Assembly (NCBI GenBank): GCA_000231825.2
Contig: JH720330.1
Coordinates: 593,086-657,085, forward strand
Direction of reading: 5' to 3'
DNA: 64,000 nucleotides
DNA from: Tetrahymena elliotti 4EA
Taxonomy: Eukaryota > Ciliophora > Oligohymenophorea > Hymenostomatida > Tetrahymenidae
Both the position numbers and the translations under genes were made by a program. Of the stretch, positions 1 through 13,839 are shown one piece after another; the stretch's first letter is position 1; every line of letters starts with the position of its first letter. The notes beneath the pieces were generated by a model, which searched no databases, was not told the origin of the DNA, and worked only from the letters and a program-made list of their open reading frames with translations.

Positions 1-3000
1 TCCATTTTAACATCAATATGGCTTGTAGGCTCATCTACAATCACAATATTTGATTTTTTCAATATTATTCTTCCTATGCTGATCAATTATTTTTCACCTT
101 CTGATAGATTATCACCTAACTAACTTATCTATATATTTTTAATAATCAATATTAATTTGATATAAAACTCTAAAAAATAATGATACCTCTGTATCTAATC
201 CTTGTTGGAAAGAATAGCAATTACTAAATCCACATTTATTGTAAGTTAACATGATTTATTCGTTGGTATACTATCTATAAGGATCTAAATTTAGCTTGAG
301 ATTTCCTTCAAATATATAAGGTTCTTAGCTTACTACACTTATTGTTTCTCTGAGTTCTTTAAGACTATAAGTTTTAATACTTCTTCCATTAATAAAGACA
401 TCCCCTTTAACTAAATCTATAACTTTTGTGAGGGCAAGAGTAATAGATGTTTTTCCAGCTCCTGTTCTTCCTACGATTCCAATTTTATCATTTTTATTAA
501 ATTTGATGTTAATTTTTTTCAAACAATCAGGTATATCTTATCTATATTAGAATGATGCGTCCTTAAAAACAATAGACTCTTAATTATCTTCATTTATACT
601 TTCATCTATGCTAGGATCTTCTTCATCTAAAGCAATTTATTGTTAGTATTAAATTGGATCAATATGAGTTAACTCTTTCTAAACTTCATAGTTTTCAGGA
701 ACAATATTACTTTATTAATTAATATCAAAATTTTTTAAATTAATATTCTTTTATAATAAATTTACTCTTTTAACTTTAGGCATCTCTCGTAGTTAACAAA
801 ATGAGTTTCGAAATTAATCCATCCTAATGAGAAAACAATAAACCCGATAGATAAATTAGATACTTAAACTGCAATCATTACAGCTGCATTTGGAGTAGTT
901 TCAACATCATAATACTAATTTTTTAAATTAATATAATAAAAATAAATTTTTTAATATAAAAATTTTTCTTACAACGATCACTAAAGTAACAAGAATAGGA
1001 AACACAAATAGGAAGTTAGAAATACACTCAAACCAGTACTGAACCCCATTAATAGCAATTTAATTTCTTAAATCTATATCTACATAGTCCTAAAATGTCG
1101 ATTTTATTTATGAATAATCAACACAGTTGCGAACATATTATAATCCTCTAATAATCTCCGAAAAGTATTACAATATTGGACTCTTAGAAGTAGCCTCTTT
1201 TGTTAAATTTAATATTTAATTTCAATATAAAAATTTAAAATCAAAATAAAATTTTAATTCACTTTTTTAAAAGGATATTTAATTTAAAAAATTGTTTTAA
1301 ATTTCTAATTTAAATATTTTATTTTATATGTTCATCATTTTTAAACTTGGAAAAAAATTTGTGAAACATTAATTTTTAAAAAAATAAGATTCCATAAAAT
1401 TATTTTCCATAAAAAAAATTGATTAGTTTTTAAAGAAAGGATTTTATATCAAATATTTTTTTGGGAAACTTTTTAAAGTAAAATAATTAAATTAATAATT
1501 ATTTACCAATTCTAACTATTTATCTCTTCGCTGTTATAAAATAGTAAGCCAAAAATATCGCTACAAATATGTAAACAATAGATATAGCCATAGTTTTAAA
1601 ATCGCATAATATCAATGTAGTAGCTCCACATACGATGATTGTTCCTAGATTAAATAAAATGGCTGCACAATCTTTAGGAAGTTACATATCAATCTCATAA
1701 ATATCTTTGGAAAGACGATTTATAAGACGACCAGTGGTAATTAAGTTGTAAAACCTAGTAAAAGATGCCCTCAATAACTTATAAACTATTGTTTAATGCA
1801 ACATCCTTGAAAGAGATACCATTTTAAAAATAATTAAAGTCTCATATAGTAGAGTTGAAATCAATCTAGAGGAATCATATATGCAGTATAACATCATTAT
1901 CTTATATTAAGCATCAGAATCAGCATCTGGACTTACTTCAAGAATGACTAGTTTAGCATATAGATTGCCAAGTATTAATCCTGCAAAAGCTTTTAATAAA
2001 ATTCAATTAGTTTTTTGTTAAAGTAAAATAAAAAAAAATAATTACGAATAAGTAAGATTAATAAGAAAAAATATCCCCCAAGTCCTTTAACGAATTCTTT
2101 AAAAACGTATAGTTTGATATATCCTTACTAAATATCTTCAGTTTGGATTAATTTTTCAGTGTAATTATTATTTTTTGAATAAATTATTTGAGACTTTTTG
2201 CTACTTTTAAGAATATTGTTTGACTATTCCCTTTCTTTTTCTTCTTCAATTTTATCTTATTCTTCATCAAAAGCTTTATCGAAACTTGAACCTACAATTC
2301 TTTTTATCTACTTATAACTGCCTTCATTAATAATTTCTCCATTCTATACAACGTAAATTCTATCTGCCTTACTCATTCCAACTAAATTATTTGTAAAAAT
2401 AATTCTTGTTTTATTTGTAAGCATCTCTTCGAAGCAATCTTTAGAAATTTAAGAAGCAACACCTATATCTAGAGCAGCCAAAGGATCGTCTAGGATATAT
2501 ATATCAGCTTCTTTATAAATAGATCTTGCTAAATTCACTCTTTTCCTTTATCCTCCAGATAAAGTGTCACTTTTTAAATAATTTAAATAGTCAAAAAAAG
2601 AAGCAAAAAAAATATTTTAAATTAAATGGTATATTACTATGCTTTCTTTAAATATATCTATAAAAATGAAAAAATTATGAAACCACAATATACTAAACTT
2701 TTTTAATAAAAATTTCTCTACCCTTTCTCTCCTATATTAGTCTGGTCTCCATCTACAAAATATTATATATCTTCTTCTAAACAACATACTTTTAGAACTG
2801 TTTTATATCTGAGTGGATCATTTAGCTAACCAAATATTATATTTTCTTATACAGTGTCTTAAATTATCCAAGGATCTTAAGTACACAAGCTAATACTTCC
2901 ATTTAGATTTACCATGTTTTAAAAGCTTTTTTCACCTCCATCAACTTCCATTTCACCGAGTATAGCTTAAAGAATTGAACTTTTTCCACTACCTAAACTA

Positions 3001-4837
3001 TTTTTATGATCTTTAAATATAATTTTAAAATATATTTCAAAATAGTTACTCTCCATAGAATACTACATATTCTCCTTTTTTTATCTTCAGATTTAAATTT
3101 TTAATTTTAAATGCTGCTACTTAATTGCTTTAAGAGAAGGATTAACGTTCTCTCTTATTTAACTTGACAGAACTTTAGATATTGACTATATCTATTGAAT
3201 TTTACCATGAAAAATTGCCATCTTTAACTTCAACAGCTATATCAGATTATTCTAAATTGTCATTATTTTATTATATAGATTACTGATAGATAAAAGACTC
3301 TGTTAAAAAATTGTCTAATCTTTTCATCGAATTTGAACCTACAACTATTCCTTAAATAGATGAAGGAATAACAATTAAATATGTTAAAACACCTATATAA
3401 GTACTATTGATCATGAGAAACTCAGTTAAGGATGTAATACCAAAAATAATAGCTATCAGATAGATATTGACATCAGCTGATATATTTGATATGAAATTAG
3501 TTAAACTTACAAGAAAATTTTATAGTCTTAATTGCTTGATTTCTTTTTCACGTTTTAATTTTATCTATTTACAAAATATTAATAAAAGAATTTTTTTTAT
3601 TTTATTAAAATTTTAATAGTGTAAAAAGATTTACTCTATCATCAAAAAAGTGTTCAAGACTATTATATTTAATAGTTTTTATTCCTCTCATCATTTCCTC
3701 TAGCGATCTCATACGTAAATCTTTTTCGTGCATAAATTTCTTCTAAATTGATCCATACCATCTGCCAAATATTAAATTAATAATCAGTGTCACTATGCAA
3801 ATTGCAATCATGATCAACATTATCAAAAAGTTTTATATCTAATCATTGCATATGTAAAACTAGAATACTACAAAAGGAAAAACAAAAATAAAAGTGAAGA
3901 GATTCTGCACATAACTTACTATCTATTAAATAAAAATTAAACAAATTATTTTACCTAAAATACCTTATTTATAATTTTATTGAAAATAATATATTACTTG
4001 CAGAATATCTACTTAGATCATATTGAGAATATCTCCTATTTTATAAAACTAATTTCTTTGCATAGGAAATTAATATGTCTTCTGAAATATTTTTAAACTT
4101 AGTGCTCCTGTCATTCTTACAGTTAACTAGCTCTGTTTTAGATGGAATTAAAATAAAAATTAAGCCAATCATTAAGGTATTTTACATAGTAGAAGTTATA
4201 ATTCGATTTGACTATTGACTAAAAAATGTATACACCAGACTGCAAAAAGATACCTGGTAATAAAGGTGTAATAGTTTTTCCACGATCAGGATTCGAATAA
4301 CTAAGAATGAGTAGCTAAATCGAAAGACTATTTAAGATTGAGCTTGAAAGTGTTAAAAAGTAAAGCACTACAACAATACATATTTCCTCTGTATTTTAAT
4401 ATAAAATTTTAATTGAATTGAGTATAATTTAATTAATAAAATTAAAGAAAGTTACTTCTAAAGACTCTAAAGAAAGTTGTTTTCATTTTATTCTCTACCT
4501 TAGGATCATTTCTCACCTCCTCATAAACTTAGTCAAATTTTTCAAAGTTGAACTGGCTTTTGTCTTTTTTATACAGTTCAAAGATATCTTCCTAAGTTAG
4601 TTACTATTTATGTGATTTCTATTTTTAAAGAATTGATAAATTAAACTTAATAGTTGGTGTTAATTTTACTCTTAGAAGAGGGTTAACCCAAAAAAATAAT
4701 ATCCTTTTGAAAATATTTATTTTTTAGAAGGGATCATTAGACTCCTCTCCTTATTTAGTAGATTTCTTTTGTTTTTGAAGTAAAGGTTAGTTGAAGTTGT
4801 CTTCTTAGTCTTTTGATTTGCGCTAATGTATTGACAT
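1..4837 (-). CDS. ABCC/MRP-type ABC transporter, copy 1 (3' end off the window)
   Basis: This is a full-length ABC exporter gene of the ABCC type (two membrane domains, two nucleotide-binding domains), expected to pump amphipathic anions or conjugates across a membrane using ATP. The chosen start is the ATG at 4837 (MSIHQRKSKDQED); a WVNPLL motif follows. NBD1 has Walker A LGSGKSS near 2990, signature LSGGQRKR near 2560 and Walker B ILDDP near 2490. NBD2 has Walker [10 protein letters not shown] near 460, signature LSEGEKQL near 105 and Walker B IVIVDEP near 35; the last few dozen codons lie left of base 1. The frame is broken by many short GT..AG introns, for example 129-186 and 2998-3049; the latter splits the NBD1 Walker A. 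NBD1 has Asp where the catalytic Glu would be, and TNN where the H-loop His is expected. A paralogue lies immediately upstream. Substrate is unknown. Confidence 0.9.
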
Positions 4838-5805
4838 TTAGTATAAACTTATTTTTCTGTTTATCGGAAAATCAATTTTATCAATTAATCTTTTTTTATT
4901 TTTTAATCTTTTAAATAATAATATTTTCTTGAGATACCAGTTTATGCCTTTTATTAGCTTATCATTTAATTGAAAATTGAGTTTTAAAAGATATCACTTT
5001 ATAAAAACTTAATTAAAAATGAGATATTATTTGTAATAAAAATCTAAAAATGTAAACTCATTTTTATTAAAGTACAAATAAGTCTTATTTTAAGTTTTTT
5101 ATTCAATGGTATTGAAATAATGTAAGTTAACTTAATGAACAGAAATTTAAATAAAATAATATTAAAAAACTATTCTAATGAGTGTCTTAACAAATGTTGT
5201 TATTCAATATTTTGAACAAAGAGATTTTTTAATATTAATAGCCTGATAAATTCTTAAAGTCATTTATACTTCATTTCTCAATTATAAATAATTCTTCCAT
5301 TTACTCAACTAAAATCGAAAAAGTAAGAAAATTAAATAGAAATACCTCTCATTCGTTTTTCTTTTTTTATTACTTGTTTTGAACAAAAATATTTTCCTCA
5401 TATTGATTAAAGTTTATGAATTACAAAATAGATTTAAAGTTACTTAAAAATCTTTACAAAATTTAGATTTGCGCTCTGTAAACAAATAAGAAATATAGAT
5501 ACCACAATTCCATCTAATTAATAAAATTAAAAAGATTCGCTATTTGTAAGAATTTATTTATTATAATTTAATTACTGTAAGCAATTTAAAAATATTTATA
5601 ATTCTAAAAAGAGAAGTTAAGGTATTAAATTCGAAATTTATTCTTTAGATTCTATCAATAATAAAAATAAGTAAATAGCACATAATAATTTGTTAAGAGT
5701 AATTAAAAATAGAAGCATTGATTTTAATCATTATTATAAATTTTGTTAAAATTACAAATAATTGTGTGTATATAAAATACATTTTGTTACAAATTTTAAA
5801 TTTAT
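4838..5805. other. intergenic spacer between the two ABCC genes
   Basis: This AT-rich stretch lies between the 5' end of ABCC copy 1 and the 3' end of copy 2. I see no conserved coding frame, RNA gene or repeat. It should hold the promoter of copy 1 and the 3' processing signals of copy 2, but no recognisable motif marks either. Confidence 0.6.
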
Positions 5806-8800
5806 TCAATTTATTTTATGTTTTTTTATTAAATTTACTATTTCAGAAAATTAGGAATTTTTATTTTTCAAAAGATTTTCTGGTGAATCATATTCTTATA
5901 CTTTACCATGGTCTAAAACTAAAATCTTATCACTATTCATGATTGTTTTAATCTTATGAGCTATTGTTATCATTAGGCAATCAGAAAAGCTTTAATTGAG
6001 GATATCAGTTATAAATTCTTCCATAGAAGAGTCTATATGACTTGTAGGTTCATCAACGATAAGTATCTTAGATTTTTTTAGGATTACACGAGCAATGCTG
6101 ATAAGTTATTTTTCACCCTCTGAAAGATTATCTCCTAGTTAATTTATCTATATATAAAAGTATTAATGAATATAATTTCAATAAAGAAAACAATTAAAAT
6201 ATTTTACCTCAGTATTTAATCCTTTTTAAAAAGATTTAAAATTACTAAATCTACATTCTTAGAATACTTAATTTATTTATTTATCAGTAAATTAATTTTA
6301 AGGATCTAGATTTAATCTTAGGGTTCCTTCAAAAATATAGGGCTCTTAACTCACAACACTAACAACATTTCTCAATTCTGGAAGTGAGTAATTTTATAAA
6401 GATTTACCATTAATAACTACATCTCCAGAAACCAAATCTATTATTTTTGTTAAAGCAAGAGTTATTGATGTTTTACCTGCACCAGTTCTTCCAACTATTC
6501 CAATTTTTTCATTACCAGTAAAGCTTAAATTTAGATTGGATAAACAATTAGGTATATCTTTTCTATATTAGAAAGAAGCATTACAAAAGTGAATAGATTA
6601 TTCACTTTGTAAACTGTTAATTGATGGAGAAGTCTTATTATTAATGATTTAAAATTTATTATTATTGTCAAGAATAGAAATTGATACAGTGTTCTCTATA
6701 TTTTATGAATTATGACTATAGTCTTCTCGCACAATATTCCTAGTTTTAAAATTGTTAGTAAACAATATAATAAATAATTAAATATACTATTCAAGTTTGT
6801 TGCATCTTTCATAATTAACTAAACGTGTTTCACACTCAAGCCATTATTGAGATAATTTTATCATACTTATAGATAAATTAGATACTTACAGTGCCATCAA
6901 TATTGCAGTTTATGATGAGATAGATTGATCAAAATACTATTTTTATAAATTATCAGTTAAATTTTGTTTAAATATTTATTCTTACTCCCATGGCTGATGA
7001 AATCAAAATAGGAAACATACTTAAAAAGGCAGCTATTGATTCAAACCAATATTATATACCATTCAAAGCTATCTAATTTCTTAAATCAACATCAACATAG
7101 GATTAAAAAGCATCAGTTAGAAATTCCCCTTTAACACAATTACGAAGATATGAAAGTCCTCTCAAAACTTCAGAGAAATATTAGAGAATAGGACTCTTTG
7201 ATGTTGCCTCTGTTATAATTATTAAATTTAGAATATTTAATGTGTTAAATTAAAATAAATTACCTATTCTGACAACTTATCTTTTTGCTGTAAGGAAGAA
7301 GTAAGAAAGTATTAGAGAAATTAAAAAATAAGCTATTGCAATACTAGCTATCTAAAAATTGCATATTAAAATAGTTGCTATAGATGAAACAACAATTTAT
7401 CCTACTTACATTATAAGCAAGTTAAAGCTAGTAGGTATGATAGTATCTACTTCATAAATATCTTTTGACAAACGATTCATAAGTCTTCCAGTAGTAATTA
7501 AATTATAGAATTTAGTAAAAGAAGCTCTTAATAATCCAAAAACAATAGATTTATGTAATAATCTAGATAAAGAAATCATCCTGAAAACTACAAGAGTTTC
7601 ATAAGCAAAAATAGAAACAACTCTTATTGTATCATATAAGCAGTATAATAATATAACTCTACGTTATTTGTCTTTAGGAGCATCATCATCGACATCTTAC
7701 TATACCAATTTTGACAAAAGGAAAAAGGTTACCAATCCTCCAAATACTAATTTTACAAAAAAATGAAATTAATCATATGAAATAATTAGAAAAAACTTAT
7801 TTTACTTAGAAGCAAAACAATCAAAAATAAGACTCCACCTAGGTCTACAATGAATTTTTTAAAAACTTGCAGTGTAAAGTATCCATGTTAGATATCTTCA
7901 GTTTGGATCATTTTTTAAGTAAAATTTTGTTCTTAAATTTTTGGTTTCTTATGACTTTTTAAAATAGCTTATGATTAAGATCTCTCTAATTCTTCTTCAT
8001 TCTGTTAACTTTCATAATCTTAATTTCCTTCATTAGCAATCATCTTTTTTATTTAGTAATAATTTCCTTCTTAAATAACTTGACCATTTTTAACATAAAG
8101 AATTCTATCAGCTTTATTCATTCCTACTAAATTACTAGTAAAGATAACTCTTGTCTTCTCTTTTAAAACTCCCTAAAAACAATTCTATGCAATAAAAGTA
8201 GCAACTCCAACATCAAGGGCGCTTAGTGGATCATCCAACAAATAAATATCAGAATCTTTATAAATAGATCTTGCCAAATTAACTCTTTTTCTTTAACCAC
8301 CTGATAAAGTATCTCTTTATTTTATTTTAAATTTTATTTAGCTTTTTATTTAATTTAAAAATTAAAATTACCCCTTTTCTCCTATATTTGTTTGATCTCC
8401 ATCAACAAAATATGCAATGTCTTCTTCTAAGCAGCATGCTTAAAGAACTTCATTATATCTTTACATATCATAGGATTAACCAAAAATAATATTTTCTTTG
8501 ACAGTTTCTTATAGAATCCAGGGCTCTTACATACATAAGCTAATTTTTCCATTAATAGAAACCATTTTTAAAAAATGTTCTTCTCCACCTTCAACTTCCA
8601 TTTCTCCCAAGATAGCTTATAGGATTGAACTTTTTCCACTTCCCAATCTAAAAATTTAATAAAAAAAATGAATAAATATTATATTTACCAATAAAAAAAT
8701 TTACTCTCCATAAATTACAACAAACTCTCCTTTCTTTATATTTAAATTAAAATTTTTTAATTAAAATATATTTCCAGAAGCTCCTTAAGAAATAGACTCT

Positions 8801-10449
8801 CTTTCTCTCTTTGTTAACTTGACAGAATTCTCAATTTAATTAATATTCAATTAATTTTTCCATGAGAAGTTTCCATTTTTAATAGAAATGGCAGAATCAT
8901 TTATTTTAGCATCATCATCTTCATTCTCGATAAGGAAGGAATTTTGTTGATATATAAAAGATTCAGTAAGATAATTATCTAATCTTTTCATAGAATTAGA
9001 TCCAACAACTATCCCTTAAATAGACACAGGAACAGATTATATAAACTAAGAGATAAGAGAAAAGGAAGAAAATATTGCCAAGAATTCACTAAATGAACCA
9101 ATACCAAAGGTTATACAAATTAGAAAAATTGTAAAAGTATTTGAAAAATTCTAAACAAATTCATTGCAGTTAGCCAGAATCTTTTACTTCTTTAACTATT
9201 TCAATTCTTTTTCTCTCAGTTTCTTTATCTTTTAGAATAAAAAATACAATTAATATCTTATTAACTATTGTTAATTGTAAGTAATAATTTACTCTTTCAT
9301 CGAAAAAAGATTCAAGACCATTGTATTTGATAGTTTTAATACCTCTCATCATTTCTTCTAAAGATCTCATACGAAGATCTTTTTCGTGCATAAATTTCTT
9401 TTGCATTGAGCCATACCATTTACCAAAGACCAAAGAAATAGCAAAAGAAACCAAGACACAAGCAAAAAGTACTAATGAAATACTTAAACTTTGAAGTTGC
9501 TAATAGCATAGATAAAATGCCAAAATCAAAAACACAAAAGAAAATATAAATGTAAAGAGATTCTGAATATATTAGACAACCTTTTAATAATAAATAATAA
9601 ATTTTTTATTTTATTTTTTTAAAAATATATTTATTTTACTTGAAGGATATCAACTTAAATCATATTCAATATATCACCAATTTTATAAAATTGATTTCTC
9701 TGCATAGGGAATGTCAAACTCTTTTAAAATATTTTCATGCTCAAAGCTCCAGTCATTCTAACTGTAAGGACGCTCTTTTTAAAATTATATGTTAATCATA
9801 ATTTATTTTAATATTTATTACATAGTAAAAGTTATAGTTTGACTGAATAATTGACTACATAGAATAAACTACAATCAATGCTGATAATCCAAGTAAAAGT
9901 GGCCCAACTTTCCCTTCATCACGATCATCAGATTTAAATGCCTTAAGCAAAATTTGAATAGCAAGCATGTTAATGATACTCGAAAGTAAATACAAAAAGT
10001 AGAGAACTATAGAAATTATGATATCCCCTTTTAATTTAAGTAGAATATAATTTAACCTATTTATTTTTATATTATTTAATTACTTTTGTAGGCTCTAAAA
10101 AATGTAGTTCTTAGCTTATTAGTTACTTTAGGATCCTCTTTCACTTGCTCATAAATTGTGTTAAATTTATTAAAATTAAATTAGCTTGCATCCTTATCTT
10201 TTAACTAAAATATATCCTCTTATTGTAAACTTCTCTTTTGTGATATCTTTTTTTAATAATTAGCTATTCTACTTTGATATAAATAATGTAATTGTTTACT
10301 TTTAGTAAAGGAAAAACCCAGAAAAAGAAAGCTCTAGAAAATATATTAATTTTATCAAAAGGACTCTCAGGTATTTTTGCTTTTACATTATTTAAAAGCG
10401 TTTATGTAAACTGTTTTTCAATATCGTTTTATTGCTAAGTGCTTTGCAT
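5806..10449 (-). CDS. ABCC/MRP-type ABC transporter, copy 2 (complete)
   Basis: This tandem paralogue of the transporter at 1-4837 is complete here. It starts at the ATG at 10449 (MQSTQQQNDIEKQF) and stops at TGA 5808-5806. The N-terminal WVFPLL motif is interrupted by an intron at the same place as in copy 1. The membrane-domain coupling segment [16 protein letters not shown] lies near 9350. NBD1 has Walker A GELGSGKSS (split by intron 8648-8704), signature LSGGQRKR near 8310 and LLDDP near 8240. NBD2 has GRTGAGKTS near 6480, LSEGEKQL near 6120 and ILIVDEP near 6060, then AHK at the H-loop. NBD1 carries Asp for the catalytic Glu and TSN where the H-loop His should be, so NBD2 is probably the active ATPase, as in many ABCC proteins. 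About ten short introns are inferred. The protein is expected to be near 1300 residues and membrane-embedded. Confidence 0.9.
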
Positions 10450-12519
10450 AGAATTTTAATATATTCTTATGATCTAAATGTTTATTATTACTTTTTTTTT
10501 AATTAATTATGTTTCAAAACTGGTACAAATTCCTTTTTATGTGAGGTAATGAATTAATTATTTTTTTTTATCAAAAATCAACAGAACTTATAAAATCACT
10601 TTTAGTGAAATCACACAAAATTCAAAATTTTGTTTTATTAAATTATTAATGGACGTAAGAAACTAAAATTCATTTTTTGTGAAGATTAGATTTATTTTCT
10701 AATTTTTAATCATGTACACATTTTACAACTAAAATTATATATTTTACATATCTTTACTGCCCTTTTATTGGAATAAAATGTTTAAAAAATAAATCTTTAC
10801 AAGTAAATATAACTTTGAGAAATAGCCATTTTAATATCTTATAGTCAATCTCATTACAAATAGAGGTGTTTGGTCAGAATTCATTAATAGCTGACCTCAA
10901 ATTTTTAATTCAATATTGATTAATTAGTAAAAAAGGATATATTTTCTGATCATTTCTTAATTAAATTTAATTTTTAAATCCAATGGATATTTTAATAGAT
11001 GCGCTTGATAGATGATATTTGTAACATACTATTTAATATTAAATACTAATATTAAAAAATAGTTGACAATTGATTTTGATATAAAAGAGGAAAAACAATT
11101 TCGAAAAAATTACTAGAAAATATTTTTAATTTGTTAAATTTTATATTTTTTTAATTTTTTCAACAACTAAAAGTTATAAAATACAATAGAAATTAGATTT
11201 TTTTCATTCTATTTAATATATTAAGATTATCATTTAAAATTTTTTAACTTCAGTTAGTATATTTTATTTTTTTAGATATTCTTTCTAGTTAGTTTTTTGA
11301 AATTATTAACCAAAAAAGTTTTTGATTTTCTGAAAAATTTAAGAAAGGCTATCCTCAAAATTATTACTTTCCAAAAGTCTTCTTTTTAAATTTAAAATAA
11401 ATAATTGAGGTTTCTTTCTTTCTTTTAATTTAAATGATGTGAAAAAAAATTTTCAACCTGATTTTTTTTCTATTTCTTAAATTATTAACTTGTTTATCAA
11501 TTTACAATTAAAATAAATTTATAAAAAAACTGTAAAAGGTTTTCAAATATTCTTTAATATTTTTATCTATTACATAGAAAATACAATTAATTAAACTTGC
11601 TTTCTACTTGTAATATTTAATTCATATGAATCAAATACATTTTCTTTCTCTAAAATAGGGGAAAAAGTGTTTTCCATATAAAAGTTTTAAAGCAAATTTA
11701 CAATTTTATTTGTTGCTTTAGAAACTATTTTATTGAAAAACTCTAAAATACATACTTACTTTGGTGTTAACATAATTTAATTATTTTGAACAAAAAATTT
11801 ATTCTTCTTTTCTTTTAATCTGATAAATTTTGTTACTTAAATGACAACTTTAACATTTAAAAAAATTCTGTAAAATAACTGAAATTAAATACTGTTCTCT
11901 CAAAAAACTTAAACTTATTTATTAATTGTTTAAATTGAAGTTAATTATTCTAAAGTTTATCATTGCTATTTTAATGATTTTGTAACCAATTTCTTTCTTT
12001 TTTATATAGTTTGTATTTTTGTGAATATAAAATATATGTTATCCATTTTTGATAAATTAGATAATAAATTAAGAGAGAGGATATGAGTTATGGATCCTCA
12101 AAGAAAACTAATTATAATTAAAAATTGTTAATATTACGAAGTATAAAAATAATTTTAAGCCAATTAAGTAATTTATTTTTAGATAATAATAGACTTTTTA
12201 ATCATATTTTAAAAATTACTAAAAAAACTTACAAATTAATAATTTTATGTTGGAAATCTATTTGTAAATTAATGCTGTTCAAAAAAATTAGTTTTTTATT
12301 TTTGTTTATTTGTTTACATTGTTACTGATTTTTTAATGTTTCTCTTTTGAGTTTATTAATCTTTTGATTTAAATTTTGTCTGAAAAAACAATTAAATAAA
12401 AGTAAAATTTTGTGTGATAATTAATTAATTGATTTTAGAAAAGTGTATAAATCTCAACAAAAACTTACCTCAATCTTTTATAATCAAATAATCTGTAAAA
12501 ACTTGTTTAAACTTAAAAA
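10450..12519. other. intergenic region, nothing clear
   Basis: About 2 kb of AT-rich DNA lies between the divergent ABCC copy 2 and the secreted-protein gene at 12520. It should contain both promoters. Only a weak short frame at 12083-12328 stands out; no RNA gene or repeat is visible. Confidence 0.6.
12083..12328 (+). CDS. possible 81-residue ORF (doubtful)
   Basis: An ATG at 12083 opens a frame of 81 codons ending in TGA. It starts with a polar MSYGSSKKTNYNQK and continues into Leu/Ile/Lys-rich sequence with a hydrophobic end. With only one stop codon and such AT-rich DNA, frames of this length are common by chance, and no family is recognised. It is listed only because it is the sole open frame in this gap with a plausible start. 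Confidence 0.15.
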
Positions 12520-13839
12520 ATGAATTTTAAAATTGTATTTATTATATCAATTTTGATATAACTATTTTTTTCGCAGTAATGTCGAAACAGTTGTACAACT
12601 TGCGAGGCTAACACTTGTCTCTCTTGCAGTGCTTTAAACTCTTAGATTGACCCTTATTAAAGAGCATGTGTTTGTAAAGAGGGGTACTATGCTTCTTCTT
12701 TGAAACCACTGACATGCGATTAACTGATTTCTGGAAGTACTGTAAATCAGTGCAATATTGATCTGGCTTTAAATATAGCCAATTTTATAGTTAATGTAGA
12801 TTGCTATAACTATTCTGAAAATGTTGGTTAAAGTGGTTTAGAAGCTAATTTTGTTAGATCAGATATTATTATTGACACTATCCATTCTTAATTTAGTAAT
12901 GCTAGCTGCAGAGGAAGCTTAGTTACTCAAATTTAGTATTAGCCTTCTACAAATAATTTCCCTGAGGAAGATTAAAATTACATTAATTTACCAACTCCAT
13001 CATCCGGGGACTAATATGTAAAAAACTTACCTGGTGGAAATACTGGAGATTAAAGAATTTAGATACCTCTAATTGATATTTATAATTTAGCATATACTAC
13101 AACAATTAGCTCTGATAGAAGCAAAATTGTATAAATTTTAAATTTTAGAATTTTACTTGGATACACTGGAACTTGGTTAAGATCTCATAGATGGTAATCA
13201 ACTATTTATACTAATAGAAATAAAGTCCAAACTTTCACTGTTAACGTAGATATTTAAAGAAGCTAAGGTTGTCAAAATAACTAAGAATGTGTTATAATTG
13301 CAGATCTTGATATAACAAGTGGGTAATTTAAATCAGATTGGAAAACACCTTATATAGGAAAAGGTAAAAGATTTTTAGTTTCTAAAGATTTAAATTTATC
13401 AGGTGCTCCCCCTTAGTATACAGTTGGTGATACTATGTATATGAGAGTATGGTTTATGGATCCTACTTATACTAAATAGCTTTCTTTGGTTGGTGTTAAT
13501 TATTTAGGTGGAGATGGGCAAGTATATGACTATACTAATCTTTTAGTACCTTCTGGTACAGGATGGGATATGAATGATAATTCTTTGCATCTTTAAATGC
13601 CTTTGATTTTACCTTCAGTAAGTGCAACAGTTTAGTTAACTATGTAAATATAGCTGCCTCCTTCTTTCAGAAGATCTTTGTAAGGATAAGCATCATCACC
13701 TTAAAAAGTAACATAGTAATTGACTTTTTCAGTTTCAAGTGCTCAATAATCCATAAACTAAACCTCCTCTGTATCAAATTCACTTACATTATTATTTAGA
13801 TTAATTCATTTCTTGAGTATGATTATATTAATAATATGA
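12520..13839 (+). CDS. secreted Cys-rich protein, probably GPI-anchored, function unknown
   Basis: A single exon of 439 codons runs from ATG 12520 to TGA 13837-13839, with many internal TAA/TAG read as Gln. The N-terminus is a clear signal peptide (MNFKIVFIISILIQLFFS). A short Cys cluster at residues ~20-50 (C..C..C..C..C then CVC) resembles the furin-like repeats common in ciliate surface proteins. The middle (~90-390) is Ser/Thr/Gly-rich and beta-strand-like, with scattered Cys pairs and Trp. The tail is Ser/Gln/Thr-rich and ends in a hydrophobic stretch with nothing after it, the pattern of a GPI-attachment signal. No catalytic motif is seen. It converges with the giant gene at 14328. It is likely a surface or matrix protein; the family is not recognised. 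Confidence 0.85.

Noticed and set aside
4280..4310. GGATTCGAAT string resembling a tRNA T-arm
   Set aside because: It lies in the ABCC coding region, and no acceptor or anticodon stem can be built around it.
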